Of a DNA stretch of 64,000 bases, positions 33,800 through 42,290 are shown one piece after another. Both the position numbers and the translations under genes were made by a program. The stretch is from NCBI RefSeq assembly GCF_900188005.1, contig NZ_FZNR01000002.1:124001-188000 (forward strand). The letters are read 5' to 3'. The DNA comes from Actinoplanes regularis. Its GTDB lineage: Bacteria > Actinomycetota > Actinomycetes > Mycobacteriales > Micromonosporaceae. The stretch's first letter is position 1. The number at the start of each line of letters is the position of its first letter. The notes beneath the pieces were generated by a model, which had not been told where the DNA came from, did not search any database, and saw nothing but the letters and a program-made list of their open reading frames with translations.

Positions 33800-35605
33800 C
33801 TACGACGCGGCGGAAGTGGCCGGGTCGTCGTACAGCGCGCCGATGACCTCCGCGTAACGCTCCTGGACGATCCGCCGGCGCAGCTTCAGCGTCGGCGTCA
33901 GTTCTCCGCTCTCCGGCGTCCACCCACTCGACAGCACCCGGAAGCGTTTCACCTGTTCAGGCCGGGAGAGCCGGTCGTTGGCCGCCCCCACCGCCGCGGT
34001 GATCTCGGCGAGCAGCTCGGGATGGGTGGCCAGCGCCGTGAGCGAGGTGTCCGCGATCCCCCGCCGGGCCGCCCAGACCGGGGCGGTCTCCTCGTCGAGC
34101 ACGATCAGCGCGGTCACGTACGGCCGCCGGTCCCCGATCGCCACCGCCTGCGCGATCAGCGGGTGCGCCCGGAGCAGGTTCTCGATCTGGGCCGGCGCGA
34201 TGTTCTTCCCGGCCGAGCTGATGATCAGTTCTTTCTTCCGGTCGGTGATGGTCAGGTAGCCGTCGGCGTCGATCGTTCCGACGTCCCCGGTGGCCAGCCA
34301 GCCGTCCGGGTCGGTGACCGGGTCGACCCCGCCGTCGGCGCGCAGGTAGCCCGCGCAGACGAGGGGCCCGCGGACCAGGATCTCCCCGTCCTCGGCGAGC
34401 CGGATCTCCATGCCGGGGTTGGGCCGCCCGACCGTACCGGTACGGAAATGGTCCGGGGTGTTGATCGTGGCTGTGCCGGTCGTCTCGGTCATCCCCCAGA
34501 CCTCGAGCACGTCGATCCCGATGCCGGCGAGGTAGAGCAGCACCTCGACCGGGATCGGCGCGGCCCCGCTGCCCGGCCAGACCACGTTGTCCAGGCCGAG
34601 CCGGGCCCGCAACGGGCGCAGCACCCGGGTGTCGATCACTTCCAGCCGCATCGCCAGTTCGGGGGGCAGGGGCTGCCCGGCCTCCCGCAGCTTGTAGGCC
34701 TGCAGGGCCACCTCGCGGGCGGTCTCGACGGCGTTGCGCACGGCCGGGTCGGCCGCGGCGAGCTGGGCCTGGACGCCGGCGACCATCTTCTCCCAGATCC
34801 GCGGGACCCCGAAGAACGAGATCGGGCGGACGGCGACCAGCCCGGCGAGCAGTTGCGCCGGGTCGGTGCAGATGGTGACGTGCCCGGCGCGGTAGATCGC
34901 GTTGTAGACGCCGAGCATCCGTTCCGCGATGTGCGCCAGCGGCAGGTAGGCCAGCGACGGCGCGTGGTTCGGCGTCTCGACCGTCGCCTCCAGCACGACC
35001 GACTGGTAGATCACGTTGTGGTGGGTGAGCACCACACCCTTGGGGTCGCCCGTGGTGCCGGAGGTGTAGAGCAGGGTGACCGGCTGCTCGGGCCGGATCT
35101 CCCGCCAGGTCTTCTCGAACTCCTCCGGGTCGGGCTGGTGGGCGCCGAGCTCGGGAAGATCACGGCCGGCGAGCAGGACGTGGCGGATCGCCGGCAGTCC
35201 GGGCAGCAGCGGAGTCCACTTCTCCAGCTCGGCCAGGCCCTCCAGGACGAGGATCTTGGCGCCGCTGTGCCGGGCCACGTATTCGAGCTGCCCGGGGGCG
35301 AGGGTGGCGTACACGGTGGACGGAACGGCGCCGAGGTGGACGGCGGCGAGGTCGACCAGCCAGTGCTCGGGGCGGCTGGACATCATGATCAGCATGCGGT
35401 CGCCGGCGCCGAGGCCGAGCCCGGCCAGGCCGTGGGCGAGCGCGGCGACCCGGTCGCGCAGTTCGCGCCAGGTCAGCGTGCCCTGGACGCCCAGGGTGCT
35501 GAGCGCCGGCAGGTCGCCGAACTCGGTGGCGTTGCGGTGCAGCAGTGCGGGAACGGTCAGTCCTCGGGCGGTGTCGGCACACCGTCGGGCGAGGGAGGGA
35601 TCCAT
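33800..35605 (-). CDS. Long-chain fatty acid--CoA ligase (AMP-binding, FadD-like)
   Basis: A 601-residue adenylate-forming enzyme that activates a carboxylic acid to its CoA thioester with ATP. The ATG has GGAGGT eight bases upstream; a TTG start further out is spurious. Motifs: P-loop-like LLYTSGTTGDPKGVVLTH (about 178-195), the VWGMTETTGTATI block, GWLATGDVG, and the hinge/lysine region DRKKELIISSAGKNIAPA. Size and YLPLAHIAERM-type motifs match long-chain ligases. Divergent from the thiolase/FadB operon across a 224-base region, so it should feed fatty acids into that beta-oxidation set. Confidence 0.9.
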   Translation of the reverse strand: MDPSLARRCADTARGLTVPALLHRNATEFGDLPALSTLGVQGTLTWRELRDRVAALAHGLAGLGLGAGDRMLIMMSSRPEHWLVDLAAVHLGAVPSTVYATLAPGQLEYVARHSGAKILVLEGLAELEKWTPLLPGLPAIRHVLLAGRDLPELGAHQPDPEEFEKTWREIRPEQPVTLLYTSGTTGDPKGVVLTHHNVIYQSVVLEATVETPNHAPSLAYLPLAHIAERMLGVYNAIYRAGHVTICTDPAQLLAGLVAVRPISFFGVPRIWEKMVAGVQAQLAAADPAVRNAVETAREVALQAYKLREAGQPLPPELAMRLEVIDTRVLRPLRARLGLDNVVWPGSGAAPIPVEVLLYLAGIGIDVLEVWGMTETTGTATINTPDHFRTGTVGRPNPGMEIRLAEDGEILVRGPLVCAGYLRADGGVDPVTDPDGWLATGDVGTIDADGYLTITDRKKELIISSAGKNIAPAQIENLLRAHPLIAQAVAIGDRRPYVTALIVLDEETAPVWAARRGIADTSLTALATHPELLAEITAAVGAANDRLSRPEQVKRFRVLSSGWTPESGELTPTLKLRRRIVQERYAEVIGALYDDPATSAAS

Positions 35606-35641
35606 CGGGGTTACCTCCGTCAAGTTGGTCGCCGGCGAAAA

Positions 35642-35786
35642 CCTCCGCGGAGGGGCCTCCGCGTCGAAGAGGCCATCATCAATGCTCAGAAAGTAAACCG
35701 TGAATCACCTGATGTGAAGAGCCGCGAACCGCGGCGCGGGAGCGAGTCCGAGAATCCTTGACAGGAAGGGCAAACAAGGGAATAAG
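35642..35786 (+). promoter_or_regulatory. Divergent control region of the fatty-acid genes: promoter and palindrome
   Basis: The 224-base gap 35606-35829 is richer in A+T than its neighbours. TTGACA (35758-35763) is followed after 17 bases by AATAAG (35781-35786), a good sigma-70-type promoter for the thiolase operon. A perfect 12-base palindrome CCTCCGCGGAGG (35642-35653) lies 36 bases upstream of the ligase start and GTGAATCAC, an odd palindrome, lies near 35700. Either could be a repressor site; no regulator gene is adjacent. Confidence 0.5.
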
Positions 35787-35829
35787 TTAATCAAGAATCA
35801 CAACTGACGGCGATCGATGGGAGACCGGG

Positions 35830-37044
35830 ATGGCCACCGAGGCCTACGTGTACGAGGCCCTGCGCACCCCGCGCGGGCGCGGCAAACCGACCGGCTCGCT
35901 GCACGGGGTGAAGCCGGTCTCACTGCTCACCGGCCTGATCGCCGAGCTGCGGCGGCGTCACCCCGGGCTCGATCCGGCGGAGATCGAGGACGTGGTGCTC
36001 GGCGTGGTCTCGCCGCTCGGCGACCAGGGCTCCGACATCGCAAAGGTCGCCGCGCTCGCCGCCGGGCTGCCGGACACCGTGGCGGGCGTGCAGCTCAACC
36101 GCTTCTGCGGATCCGGGCTGGAAGCGGTGAACACCGCCGCGCAGAAGGTCCGCTCCGGTTGGGAGGAGCTCGTGCTCGCCGGGGGCGTCGAGTCGATGTC
36201 CCGGGTGCCGATGGGCTCCGACGGCGGCGCCTGGGCCCAGGACCCGGAGACCGCCCTGGCCACGAGCTTCGTCCCGCAGGGCATCAGTGCCGACCTGATC
36301 GCCACGATCAACGGGTACTCCCGCACCGACGTCGACACGTACGCCCTGAACTCGCAGCGGCGCGCCGCGACCGCCCAGCGCGAGGGCCGTTTCGACCGCT
36401 CGCTGGTCCCGGTCCACGACCGCAACGGCCTGCTGATCCTGGACCGGGACGAGCACGTCCGCCCGGAGACCACTTTGGACGGCCTGGGGGCGCTGCCCAC
36501 CTCCTTCGCCACCCTCGGTGACCAGGCCGGCTTCGACGCGGTGGCGCTGCAGAAATACCACTGGGTCGAGCGGATCCGGCACGTGCACACGGCCGGCAAC
36601 TCGTCCGGGATCGTCGACGGCGCGGCCCTCGTCCTGGTCGGCTCCGAGCAGGCCGGTGTCCGCGCCGGGCTAACCCCGCGGGCCCGGATCGTGGCCGGCG
36701 CGGTCAGCGGTGCCGAGCCGACCATCATGCTCACCGGGCCGGCCCCGGCCGCGCGCAAGGCCCTCGCCAAGGCCGGGCTGACCGTCGACGATCTGGACCT
36801 GGTCGAGATGAACGAGGCGTTCGCCGCGGCGGTGCTGCACTTCATCGACGACCTCAAGGTGGACCCGGAGCGCGTCAACGTGAACGGTGGCGCGATCGCG
36901 CTGGGCCACCCGCTCGGCGCGACCGGCGCCATGATCCTCGGCACCCTGGTCGACGAACTGGACCGCCGCGGCGGCCGGTACGGGCTGGCCACCCTCTGCA
37001 TCGGCGCCGGCATGGGCGTCGCCACCGTGGTCGAGCGCCTCTGA
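35830..37044 (+). CDS. Acetyl-CoA acyltransferase (thiolase, FadA type)
   Basis: A 404-residue thiolase catalysing the last step of beta-oxidation, cleavage of 3-ketoacyl-CoA to acetyl-CoA and a shortened acyl-CoA. Catalytic residues are visible: nucleophile C93 in [13 protein letters not shown]360 in [16 protein letters not shown] and C390 in CIGAGMG. The stop overlaps a possible start of the next gene (TGATG), which encodes the FadB-type partner, so the two probably form the alpha2-beta2 trifunctional complex. A strong promoter candidate precedes it. Confidence 0.93.
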   Translation: MATEAYVYEALRTPRGRGKPTGSLHGVKPVSLLTGLIAELRRRHPGLDPAEIEDVVLGVVSPLGDQGSDIAKVAALAAGLPDTVAGVQLNRFCGSGLEAVNTAAQKVRSGWEELVLAGGVESMSRVPMGSDGGAWAQDPETALATSFVPQGISADLIATINGYSRTDVDTYALNSQRRAATAQREGRFDRSLVPVHDRNGLLILDRDEHVRPETTLDGLGALPTSFATLGDQAGFDAVALQKYHWVERIRHVHTAGNSSGIVDGAALVLVGSEQAGVRAGLTPRARIVAGAVSGAEPTIMLTGPAPAARKALAKAGLTVDDLDLVEMNEAFAAAVLHFIDDLKVDPERVNVNGGAIALGHPLGATGAMILGTLVDELDRRGGRYGLATLCIGAGMGVATVVERL

Positions 37045-37055
37045 TGGGAGTCCAC

Positions 37056-39182
37056 ATGTCCGAGACCATCCGCTGGGAGCAGGGCGCCGACGGGATCGTG
37101 GTGCTCACCCTGGACGACCCGGCGCGCGGCGCCAACACCATGAACGCCGCCTACATCCGCAGCATGGGCGAGACGGTGACCCGGCTGGAGGCGGAGCGCG
37201 ACACCGTCACCGGCGTCATCCTCACCTCGGCCAAGAAGTCCTGGTTCGCCGGCGGCGACCTGGACAAGCTCGGCTCCACCTCCCCTGAACAGGGCAGGGA
37301 CGCATTCGACACGGCCAACGAGGTGAAGGCGCAGTTCCGCCGGCTGGAGCGACTGGGCCGGCCGGTGGTCGCGGCGATCAACGGGGCGGCGCTGGGCGGC
37401 GGCCTCGAGCTCGCGCTCGCCTGCCATCACCGGATCGCGCTGGACGACCCGTCGGTGCAGATCGGACTGCCCGAGGTGACGCTCGGTCTGCTGCCCGCCG
37501 GGGGCGGCGTCACCCGTACCGTGCGGATGCTGGGGTTGATCCCGGCCTTGACCCGGGTGTTGTTGCAGGGCACCCGGCACCGCGCGGCCGCCGCCCGCGA
37601 GCTGGGACTGCTCGACCGGCTGGTGAAGACGCCCGACGAGCTGCTGACCGCGGCCCGCGAGTGGATCGCGGCGCATCCCGACGCCGCGCAGCCCTGGGAC
37701 GTCAAGGGCTACCGGATCCCCGGCGGGATCCCGGCCGCCCAGCTCTCCGCGTTCCCGGCCACGCTGCGCAAGCAGCTCAAGGGCGCGCCCTACCCGGCGC
37801 CGCGGAACATCCTGTGCGCGGCGGTCGAGGGTGCCCAGGTGGATGTGGACACCGCGTTCACCATCGAGAGCCGCTACTTCATCGAGCTGGTCACCGGGCC
37901 GGTCGCCAAGAACATGATCAAGGCGTTCTTCTTCGACAAGAACGCCGCCGACTCGCGGGAGATCGGGGACACCCCACCGGTGCGCAAGGTCGCGGTGCTC
38001 GGCGCCGGGATGATGGGCGCCGCCATCGCGTACGTCTGTGCCCGCGCCGGCCTCGACGTCGCGCTGAAGGACGTCACCGAGGAGGCGGCCCGGCGCGGAA
38101 AGGAGTACTCGGAGAAGGTGATCGCAAAGGCCGCCGAGCGCGGCCGGACCAGCGTGGCGGACGTGACCGTCCTGCTGGACCGGATCACCCCCACCGCCGA
38201 TGTCGCCGACCTGGCCGGCGCCGACCTGGTGATCGAGGCGGTCTTCGAGGACCCGGCGGTCAAGCAGAAGGTGTTCGCCGAGATCGAGGACGTGATCGCG
38301 CCGGACGCGCTGCTCTGCTCGAACACCTCCACGCTGCCGATCACGCTGCTCGCCGACGGGGTGAGCCGCCCCGCCGACTTCATCGGCCTGCACTTCTTCT
38401 CACCGGTCGACCGCATGCCGCTGGTCGAGGTGATCCGCGGGGCGCAGACCACCGACCAGACGCTGCGCCGGGCCCTCGCCGTGGTCCGGCTGCTGCGCAA
38501 GACGCCGATCGTGGTCAACGACTCCCGTGGCTTCTTCACCAGCCGGGTGATCAGCACGTTCACCAACGAGGGCATGGCGATGCTCGCCGAGGGGGTGCCG
38601 CCGGCCAGCATCGAGCAGGCCAGCGGCCAGGCCGGATACCCGGCACCGGTGCTCGCGCTGATGGACGAGCTGACGCTGACCCTGCCGCGGCGGATCCGCG
38701 ACGAGACCGCGGCCGCGGCCGGATCGTCCTGGCGGCCGCATCCCGCCGATCCGGTCCTGGACCGCATGATCGACGATTTCGGCCGGCCGGGCCGGTCGTC
38801 GGGGGCGGGCTTCTACGAGTACGCCGGCGGCAAGCGCGCCGGTCTCTGGCCCGGGCTGTCCGCGTTCGCCTCGCCGGGCGGAGGCGGGAGCGTGCCGTTC
38901 GAGGACCTGGTCGAGCGGATGCTCTTCATCGAGGCGCTGGAGACGGTGAAGTGCCTGGACGAAGGCGTGCTCACCACGGTCGCCGAGGCGAACATCGGGT
39001 CGATCCTGGGCATCGGCTACCCGGGCTGGACCGGCGGGGTGCTGCAGTACATCAACCAGTACGAGGGCGGACTGCCCGGTTTCGTCGCCCGGGCGGAGGT
39101 GCTGGCCGCCCGCTACGGCGAGCGGTTCACCCCGCCCCCGCTGCTGCTCAAGAAGGCCGAGGAGGGCTCAGTGTTCGTCTGA
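37056..39182 (+). CDS. Multifunctional enoyl-CoA hydratase / 3-hydroxyacyl-CoA dehydrogenase (FadB type)
   Basis: A 708-residue fusion enzyme. Residues about 1-190 are crotonase fold: NGAALGGGLELALACHH and IGLPEVTLGLLPAGGG keep both Glu residues used for hydration. Residues about 300-480 are the NAD-binding dehydrogenase (VAVLGAGMMGAAIAYVCARA, then LCSNTSTLPIT and GLHFFSPVDRMPLVEVI), and about 485-700 the C-terminal dehydrogenase domains. Start chosen at MSETIRWEQG because GGGAG stands six bases before it; ATG at 37044 overlapping the thiolase stop is the alternative. Works with the thiolase on straight-chain acyl-CoA. Its 3' end overlaps the opposing gene by 15 bases. Confidence 0.93.
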   Translation: MSETIRWEQGADGIVVLTLDDPARGANTMNAAYIRSMGETVTRLEAERDTVTGVILTSAKKSWFAGGDLDKLGSTSPEQGRDAFDTANEVKAQFRRLERLGRPVVAAINGAALGGGLELALACHHRIALDDPSVQIGLPEVTLGLLPAGGGVTRTVRMLGLIPALTRVLLQGTRHRAAAARELGLLDRLVKTPDELLTAAREWIAAHPDAAQPWDVKGYRIPGGIPAAQLSAFPATLRKQLKGAPYPAPRNILCAAVEGAQVDVDTAFTIESRYFIELVTGPVAKNMIKAFFFDKNAADSREIGDTPPVRKVAVLGAGMMGAAIAYVCARAGLDVALKDVTEEAARRGKEYSEKVIAKAAERGRTSVADVTVLLDRITPTADVADLAGADLVIEAVFEDPAVKQKVFAEIEDVIAPDALLCSNTSTLPITLLADGVSRPADFIGLHFFSPVDRMPLVEVIRGAQTTDQTLRRALAVVRLLRKTPIVVNDSRGFFTSRVISTFTNEGMAMLAEGVPPASIEQASGQAGYPAPVLALMDELTLTLPRRIRDETAAAAGSSWRPHPADPVLDRMIDDFGRPGRSSGAGFYEYAGGKRAGLWPGLSAFASPGGGGSVPFEDLVERMLFIEALETVKCLDEGVLTTVAEANIGSILGIGYPGWTGGVLQYINQYEGGLPGFVARAEVLAARYGERFTPPPLLLKKAEEGSVFV

Positions 39183-39920
39183 GACGAGCCCTTCGCGCTC
39201 CAGAAGCTCCCGTTCCAGCAGGGCGGAGGGTTTCGCGTCGTCGGGGTCGATCCGCTCCAGGGAGACCGTGCCGAAACCCGGGCAGTCCTGCTCCCGGTGC
39301 TCGTCGTGGTGCCGCATCCACAGCACCACGTCGAGCACGCGCAGCAGGCTGACCCGGGGCGGCGCCTCGGCGCGGGCCCGCAGCGCGGCGAGCTCCCCGC
39401 GCAGTTCACCGCCCTCGAGGGCCAGTCGGTCGTGCAGCCGCACCCACACCTGCTGCGGCCGGCCGTAGAGGCAGCGGATCACCCGGTCGTAGACCGGGAT
39501 CAGATGCGGCCGCTTCCGGGCGATCAGCTTGCCGGCGGTCACGAACCCGATGTCCTCCCGGTCCCGGAGCAGCTGCCACGCCTCCAGAACCGCGCTTCGG
39601 GCACCGACCGCCTCCCGGGCGTCGCGGGTGCCCAGCTCGAGATCGGCCGGAACCCGGGCCAGCAGAGCGGTCACCTGCCGACCGAGATCGCCGTCGAGCA
39701 GGGCGAACGCCGTCTCGGCCGGCACCACGACCGACAGGGTCTGCACCGCCAGCAGGTCCACGGCCGTGATCACGTCCTGGACGGCGGCCAGGTCGCCACC
39801 GCCGCCGAACGACTCGAAGCGGCGCCCGGTGTACCTTCGCGCGGCCTTCTCGTCGAAGTAGGTGGCGAGATCGAGGGGCGCGCGCTCGGCGCGGACGACG
39901 TCGAGCAAGTCAACAGTCAT
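39168..39920 (-). CDS. DUF6308-like protein of unknown function
   Basis: A 250-residue cytoplasmic protein, start ATG 39920. It resembles the actinobacterial DUF6308 family, best seen in the central FVTAGKLIARKRPHLIPVYD and VIRCLYGRP, a pattern also reminiscent of helix-hairpin-helix DNA-glycosylase-like proteins (KLIARKRP..PVYD), though no catalytic residue can be assigned. Tail-to-tail overlap of 15 bases with the FadB gene means the two cannot be independently terminated. Family call is from memory and moderate. Confidence 0.6.
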   Translation of the reverse strand: MTVDLLDVVRAERAPLDLATYFDEKAARRYTGRRFESFGGGGDLAAVQDVITAVDLLAVQTLSVVVPAETAFALLDGDLGRQVTALLARVPADLELGTRDAREAVGARSAVLEAWQLLRDREDIGFVTAGKLIARKRPHLIPVYDRVIRCLYGRPQQVWVRLHDRLALEGGELRGELAALRARAEAPPRVSLLRVLDVVLWMRHHDEHREQDCPGFGTVSLERIDPDDAKPSALLERELLEREGLVSDEH

Positions 39921-39980
39921 GCCTGATTCTCCACCGCCACGCGGCTCGGCAGACACGTTTCGTACCGGTGCCACTCCCGG

Positions 39981-40010
39981 GAGCGGGTGGCCCGGCCGGG
40001 CCACCCGCTC
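39981..40010. terminator. 30-bp perfect palindrome
   Basis: GAGCGGGTGGCCCGG is followed immediately by its exact complement, giving two 15-base arms with no spacer; as RNA the middle four bases form the loop. It begins 11 bases past the stop of the minus-strand acyl-CoA dehydrogenase and lies upstream of the DUF6308-like gene, so it most likely terminates the PadR/dehydrogenase transcript. Confidence 0.8.
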
Positions 40011-40021
40011 GAGATTCAGGA

Positions 40022-41698
40022 TCAGGGACGCATCTCGTACGCGCCGACCAGGGCGAGGACCTGCTCCCACACCGCGGCGGTGCGGGCCTCCCCGGCGACC
40101 GGGCGCAGCACCTGGGCGAGCGCCCAGGCCGCCTGCTCGTCGGTGGTCGTGGTCTTGCCGTGCAGGTCCGTGGCGTGCTGGGCGAAGTCGCGGACGAAGA
40201 CCGCGAAAATCTCGTCCAGGAGGTCACGGTCCAGGCCGGTCAGCTCGGCCTGCTCAAGGATCAGGTGACCGTAGACGACCAGGGCGAACAGCTGGCCGAC
40301 GGAGAGCAGGAAGTCCAGGTCGGCGTGCTGCTCCTCGGCCACCTGGAGCTCGCAGAGCGCGTCGGCCTGCTGGCGGAAGCGCGCGACGTTCGGCAGGTCG
40401 GCGAAGTTGTCGTACGCGGTCCGCCAGTCGTGGAAGCGGATCGCGCCGAGGCCGCGAGCGGGCCCCTGCTGGAACAGGAACTCGTCGTCGGCCGCGTCGT
40501 CCCGGGTCGGCACCGCGTCGTACGTCATCGGGTTGTGCAGGTAGTTGGGCATGAACTTGAGGATCAGCGCCAGGTTGACGTGGACCGTGCCCTCGAGCTT
40601 CGGCAGGCCCCGGATGTCCATGGCCGCCTTGTCGAAGTACGTGTCGGCCTCGAAGCCCTTGGCCGCGATCACGTCCCACATCAGGTCGATGACCCGCTCG
40701 CCCTCGGTGGTGACCTTCATCTTGGTCATCGGGTTGAACAGCAGGTAGCGGCGGTCGAGCGGGCCGGCCGAGCGGAAGTAGTCGACGGCCCGGTCGCTGA
40801 ACAGCTTCATCGCGACCAGCCGGACGTACGCGTCGGACAGCTCCCGCCGCACGTGCGGGAAGTTCGTGACCGGCTTGCCGTAGAGCATCCGGCGGTGCGC
40901 GTGGGTCACCGCCTCGTACATGGCGTGCTCGCAGATGCCGATCGCGGCCGTGCACAGGTTGAACTTGCCGACGTTGACCGTGTTGAGCGCGGCGTCGAAG
41001 GCGGCCTGCCCGGTGTGCAGGATGTCCTCCTCGCGCACCGGGTAGTCCTTGAGCTCGAACGTGCTCACGTACATCTGCTTGTTCACGACGTTCTTGATCA
41101 GGTGGTAGTTCGGGTGGCGGCTGTCGGCCTTGAAGAAGACGTAGCCGTCCTCGGTCTTGCCGAACACCGACACCAGGCCGGCGACGTTGCCGTTGCCGAT
41201 GTAGTACTTGGTGCCGTTCGCGACGAAGCCACCGCCGTCGGCCGGCGTGAGCACCATGTCGGTGGCGTAGATGTCCGCGCCGTGCCCGCGCTCGGAGAGG
41301 GCGAACGCCATCACGTGCCCGTCGGCGAGCAGCTCGGCGGCATGCTCCCGGGCCGAGGCGTTCGCGGTCTGCCAGACCGGGCCGAGGCCGAGCACGGTGA
41401 CCTGCCAGACGTACCAGTAGTCCAGGCCGTAGAAGCCGAGGATCTCGCTGAGCGCGGCGTTGCGCGCGGTGTCCCAGCGGGTCTCCCCGGAACCGTCCGC
41501 CGCGGGCGTCATGAACGTGGCGAACAGCCGCTCCTTCGCGGCGAACTCGAGGAAGTCCGCGTACCAGGTGCGGTTGATGTAGCTGTCGACCAGCGCCTTC
41601 TTGCCGCGCTCCTCGAAGAAGTCGACGGTGGCGCGCAGCAGGCGACGGGTCTCGGCGTCGAACTGCTCGGGGTCGTACGTATTAGGGTTGAACAGCAC
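40022..41698 (-). CDS. Large acyl-CoA dehydrogenase/oxidase-like protein
   Basis: A 558-residue protein of the acyl-CoA dehydrogenase superfamily, about 180 residues longer than ordinary members and in the size class of acyl-CoA oxidases. Middle-domain motifs MAFALSERGHGADIYATD and the flavin-contact region KYYIGNGNVAGLVSVFGKTE are visible, and RRMLYGKPVTNFPHVRRELSDA fills the place of the R..FG..I/V helix. It starts only four bases after the PadR gene ends, so both are one transcript repressed through the operator at 42261-42284. Electron acceptor (ETF or oxygen) not clear. Confidence 0.82.
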   Translation of the reverse strand: MLFNPNTYDPEQFDAETRRLLRATVDFFEERGKKALVDSYINRTWYADFLEFAAKERLFATFMTPAADGSGETRWDTARNAALSEILGFYGLDYWYVWQVTVLGLGPVWQTANASAREHAAELLADGHVMAFALSERGHGADIYATDMVLTPADGGGFVANGTKYYIGNGNVAGLVSVFGKTEDGYVFFKADSRHPNYHLIKNVVNKQMYVSTFELKDYPVREEDILHTGQAAFDAALNTVNVGKFNLCTAAIGICEHAMYEAVTHAHRRMLYGKPVTNFPHVRRELSDAYVRLVAMKLFSDRAVDYFRSAGPLDRRYLLFNPMTKMKVTTEGERVIDLMWDVIAAKGFEADTYFDKAAMDIRGLPKLEGTVHVNLALILKFMPNYLHNPMTYDAVPTRDDAADDEFLFQQGPARGLGAIRFHDWRTAYDNFADLPNVARFRQQADALCELQVAEEQHADLDFLLSVGQLFALVVYGHLILEQAELTGLDRDLLDEIFAVFVRDFAQHATDLHGKTTTTDEQAAWALAQVLRPVAGEARTAAVWEQVLALVGAYEMRP

Positions 41699-41701
41699 CG
41701 T

Positions 41702-42250
41702 TCAGGCTTCCTTCCGGAGTTCGGCCAGGACCTCGTCGAGCCAGTCGAGCAGCATCCGCTCGTAAGCGATGCCGCCGCGCAGCACGACGTGTTGAAGTCG
41801 CTGACCCGTCGTCAGTTTCGAAATGTCAGGGAAGTCGCGCTTCTCCCCACCCAGGTAGCGTGCGAGCAACTCCTCGTGCTCGTCGCGATATCGCGAGACC
41901 TCGCCGATCAGCGCCGCCCGCCCGGCCGCGTCGTCGAACGCCGCCCCACGCACCTTCACCGCCAGGTCGTGCCGGACGGCTTCCGGCTGCACCGGCTCGT
42001 GCAGCCAGCCGGTCAGCACCTCCCGGCCGGCGTCGGAGACCGAGAACTCGCGCTTGTCGGGCCGGCCCTCCTGCCCGACCTCGAGGGCGGTGACCAAGCC
42101 GTCCGCCTCCATCCGCTTCAGCACGCGATAGATCTGCTGGTGGGTCGCGGTCCAGAAGCGGCCGATGGACCGCTCGAACCGGCGAGCCAGCTCGTATCCG
42201 GACCCGGGCTGCTCCAGCAGGGAGACCAGGATCGCGTGCTCCAGCGCCAT
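41702..42250 (-). CDS. PadR family transcriptional regulator
   Basis: A 182-residue repressor. Residues 1-85 form the winged helix typical of PadR (LEHAILVSLLEQPGSGYELARRF, HQQIYRVLKRMEADGLV, REFSVSDAGREVLTGWL); residues about 95-180 are the helical C-terminal dimerisation domain of the Vir type (VRGAAFDDAAGRAALIGEV, LLRGGIAYERMLLDWLDEVL). First gene of a two-gene operon with the large acyl-CoA dehydrogenase. A perfect 24-base operator sits 11 bases before its start codon, so it probably represses itself and the dehydrogenase until an acyl-CoA or phenolic ligand binds. The ligand is unknown. Confidence 0.93.
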   Translation of the reverse strand: MALEHAILVSLLEQPGSGYELARRFERSIGRFWTATHQQIYRVLKRMEADGLVTALEVGQEGRPDKREFSVSDAGREVLTGWLHEPVQPEAVRHDLAVKVRGAAFDDAAGRAALIGEVSRYRDEHEELLARYLGGEKRDFPDISKLTTGQRLQHVVLRGGIAYERMLLDWLDEVLAELRKEA

Positions 42251-42260
42251 CCCGGCATCA

Positions 42261-42284
42261 TGCTATGCAACGAGTTGCATAGCA
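42261..42284. promoter_or_regulatory. Perfect PadR-type operator, overlapping the padR -10
   Basis: TGCTATGCAAC (42261-42271) and its exact complement (42274-42284) are separated by two bases. The inner ATGCAAC/GTTGCAT resembles PadR-family sites. On the minus strand TAGCAT (complement of 42260-42265) fits a TANNNT -10 nine bases before the padR ATG, with no ribosome site, so the transcript may be nearly leaderless and the operator would block its promoter. Confidence 0.8.
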
Positions 42285-42290
42285 ACCGGA

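Noticed and set aside
35958..38393. Minus-strand frame of 811 codons opposite thiolase and FadB genes
   Set aside because: Plus-strand frames hold complete catalytic residues; the antisense product is arginine/proline-rich filler.
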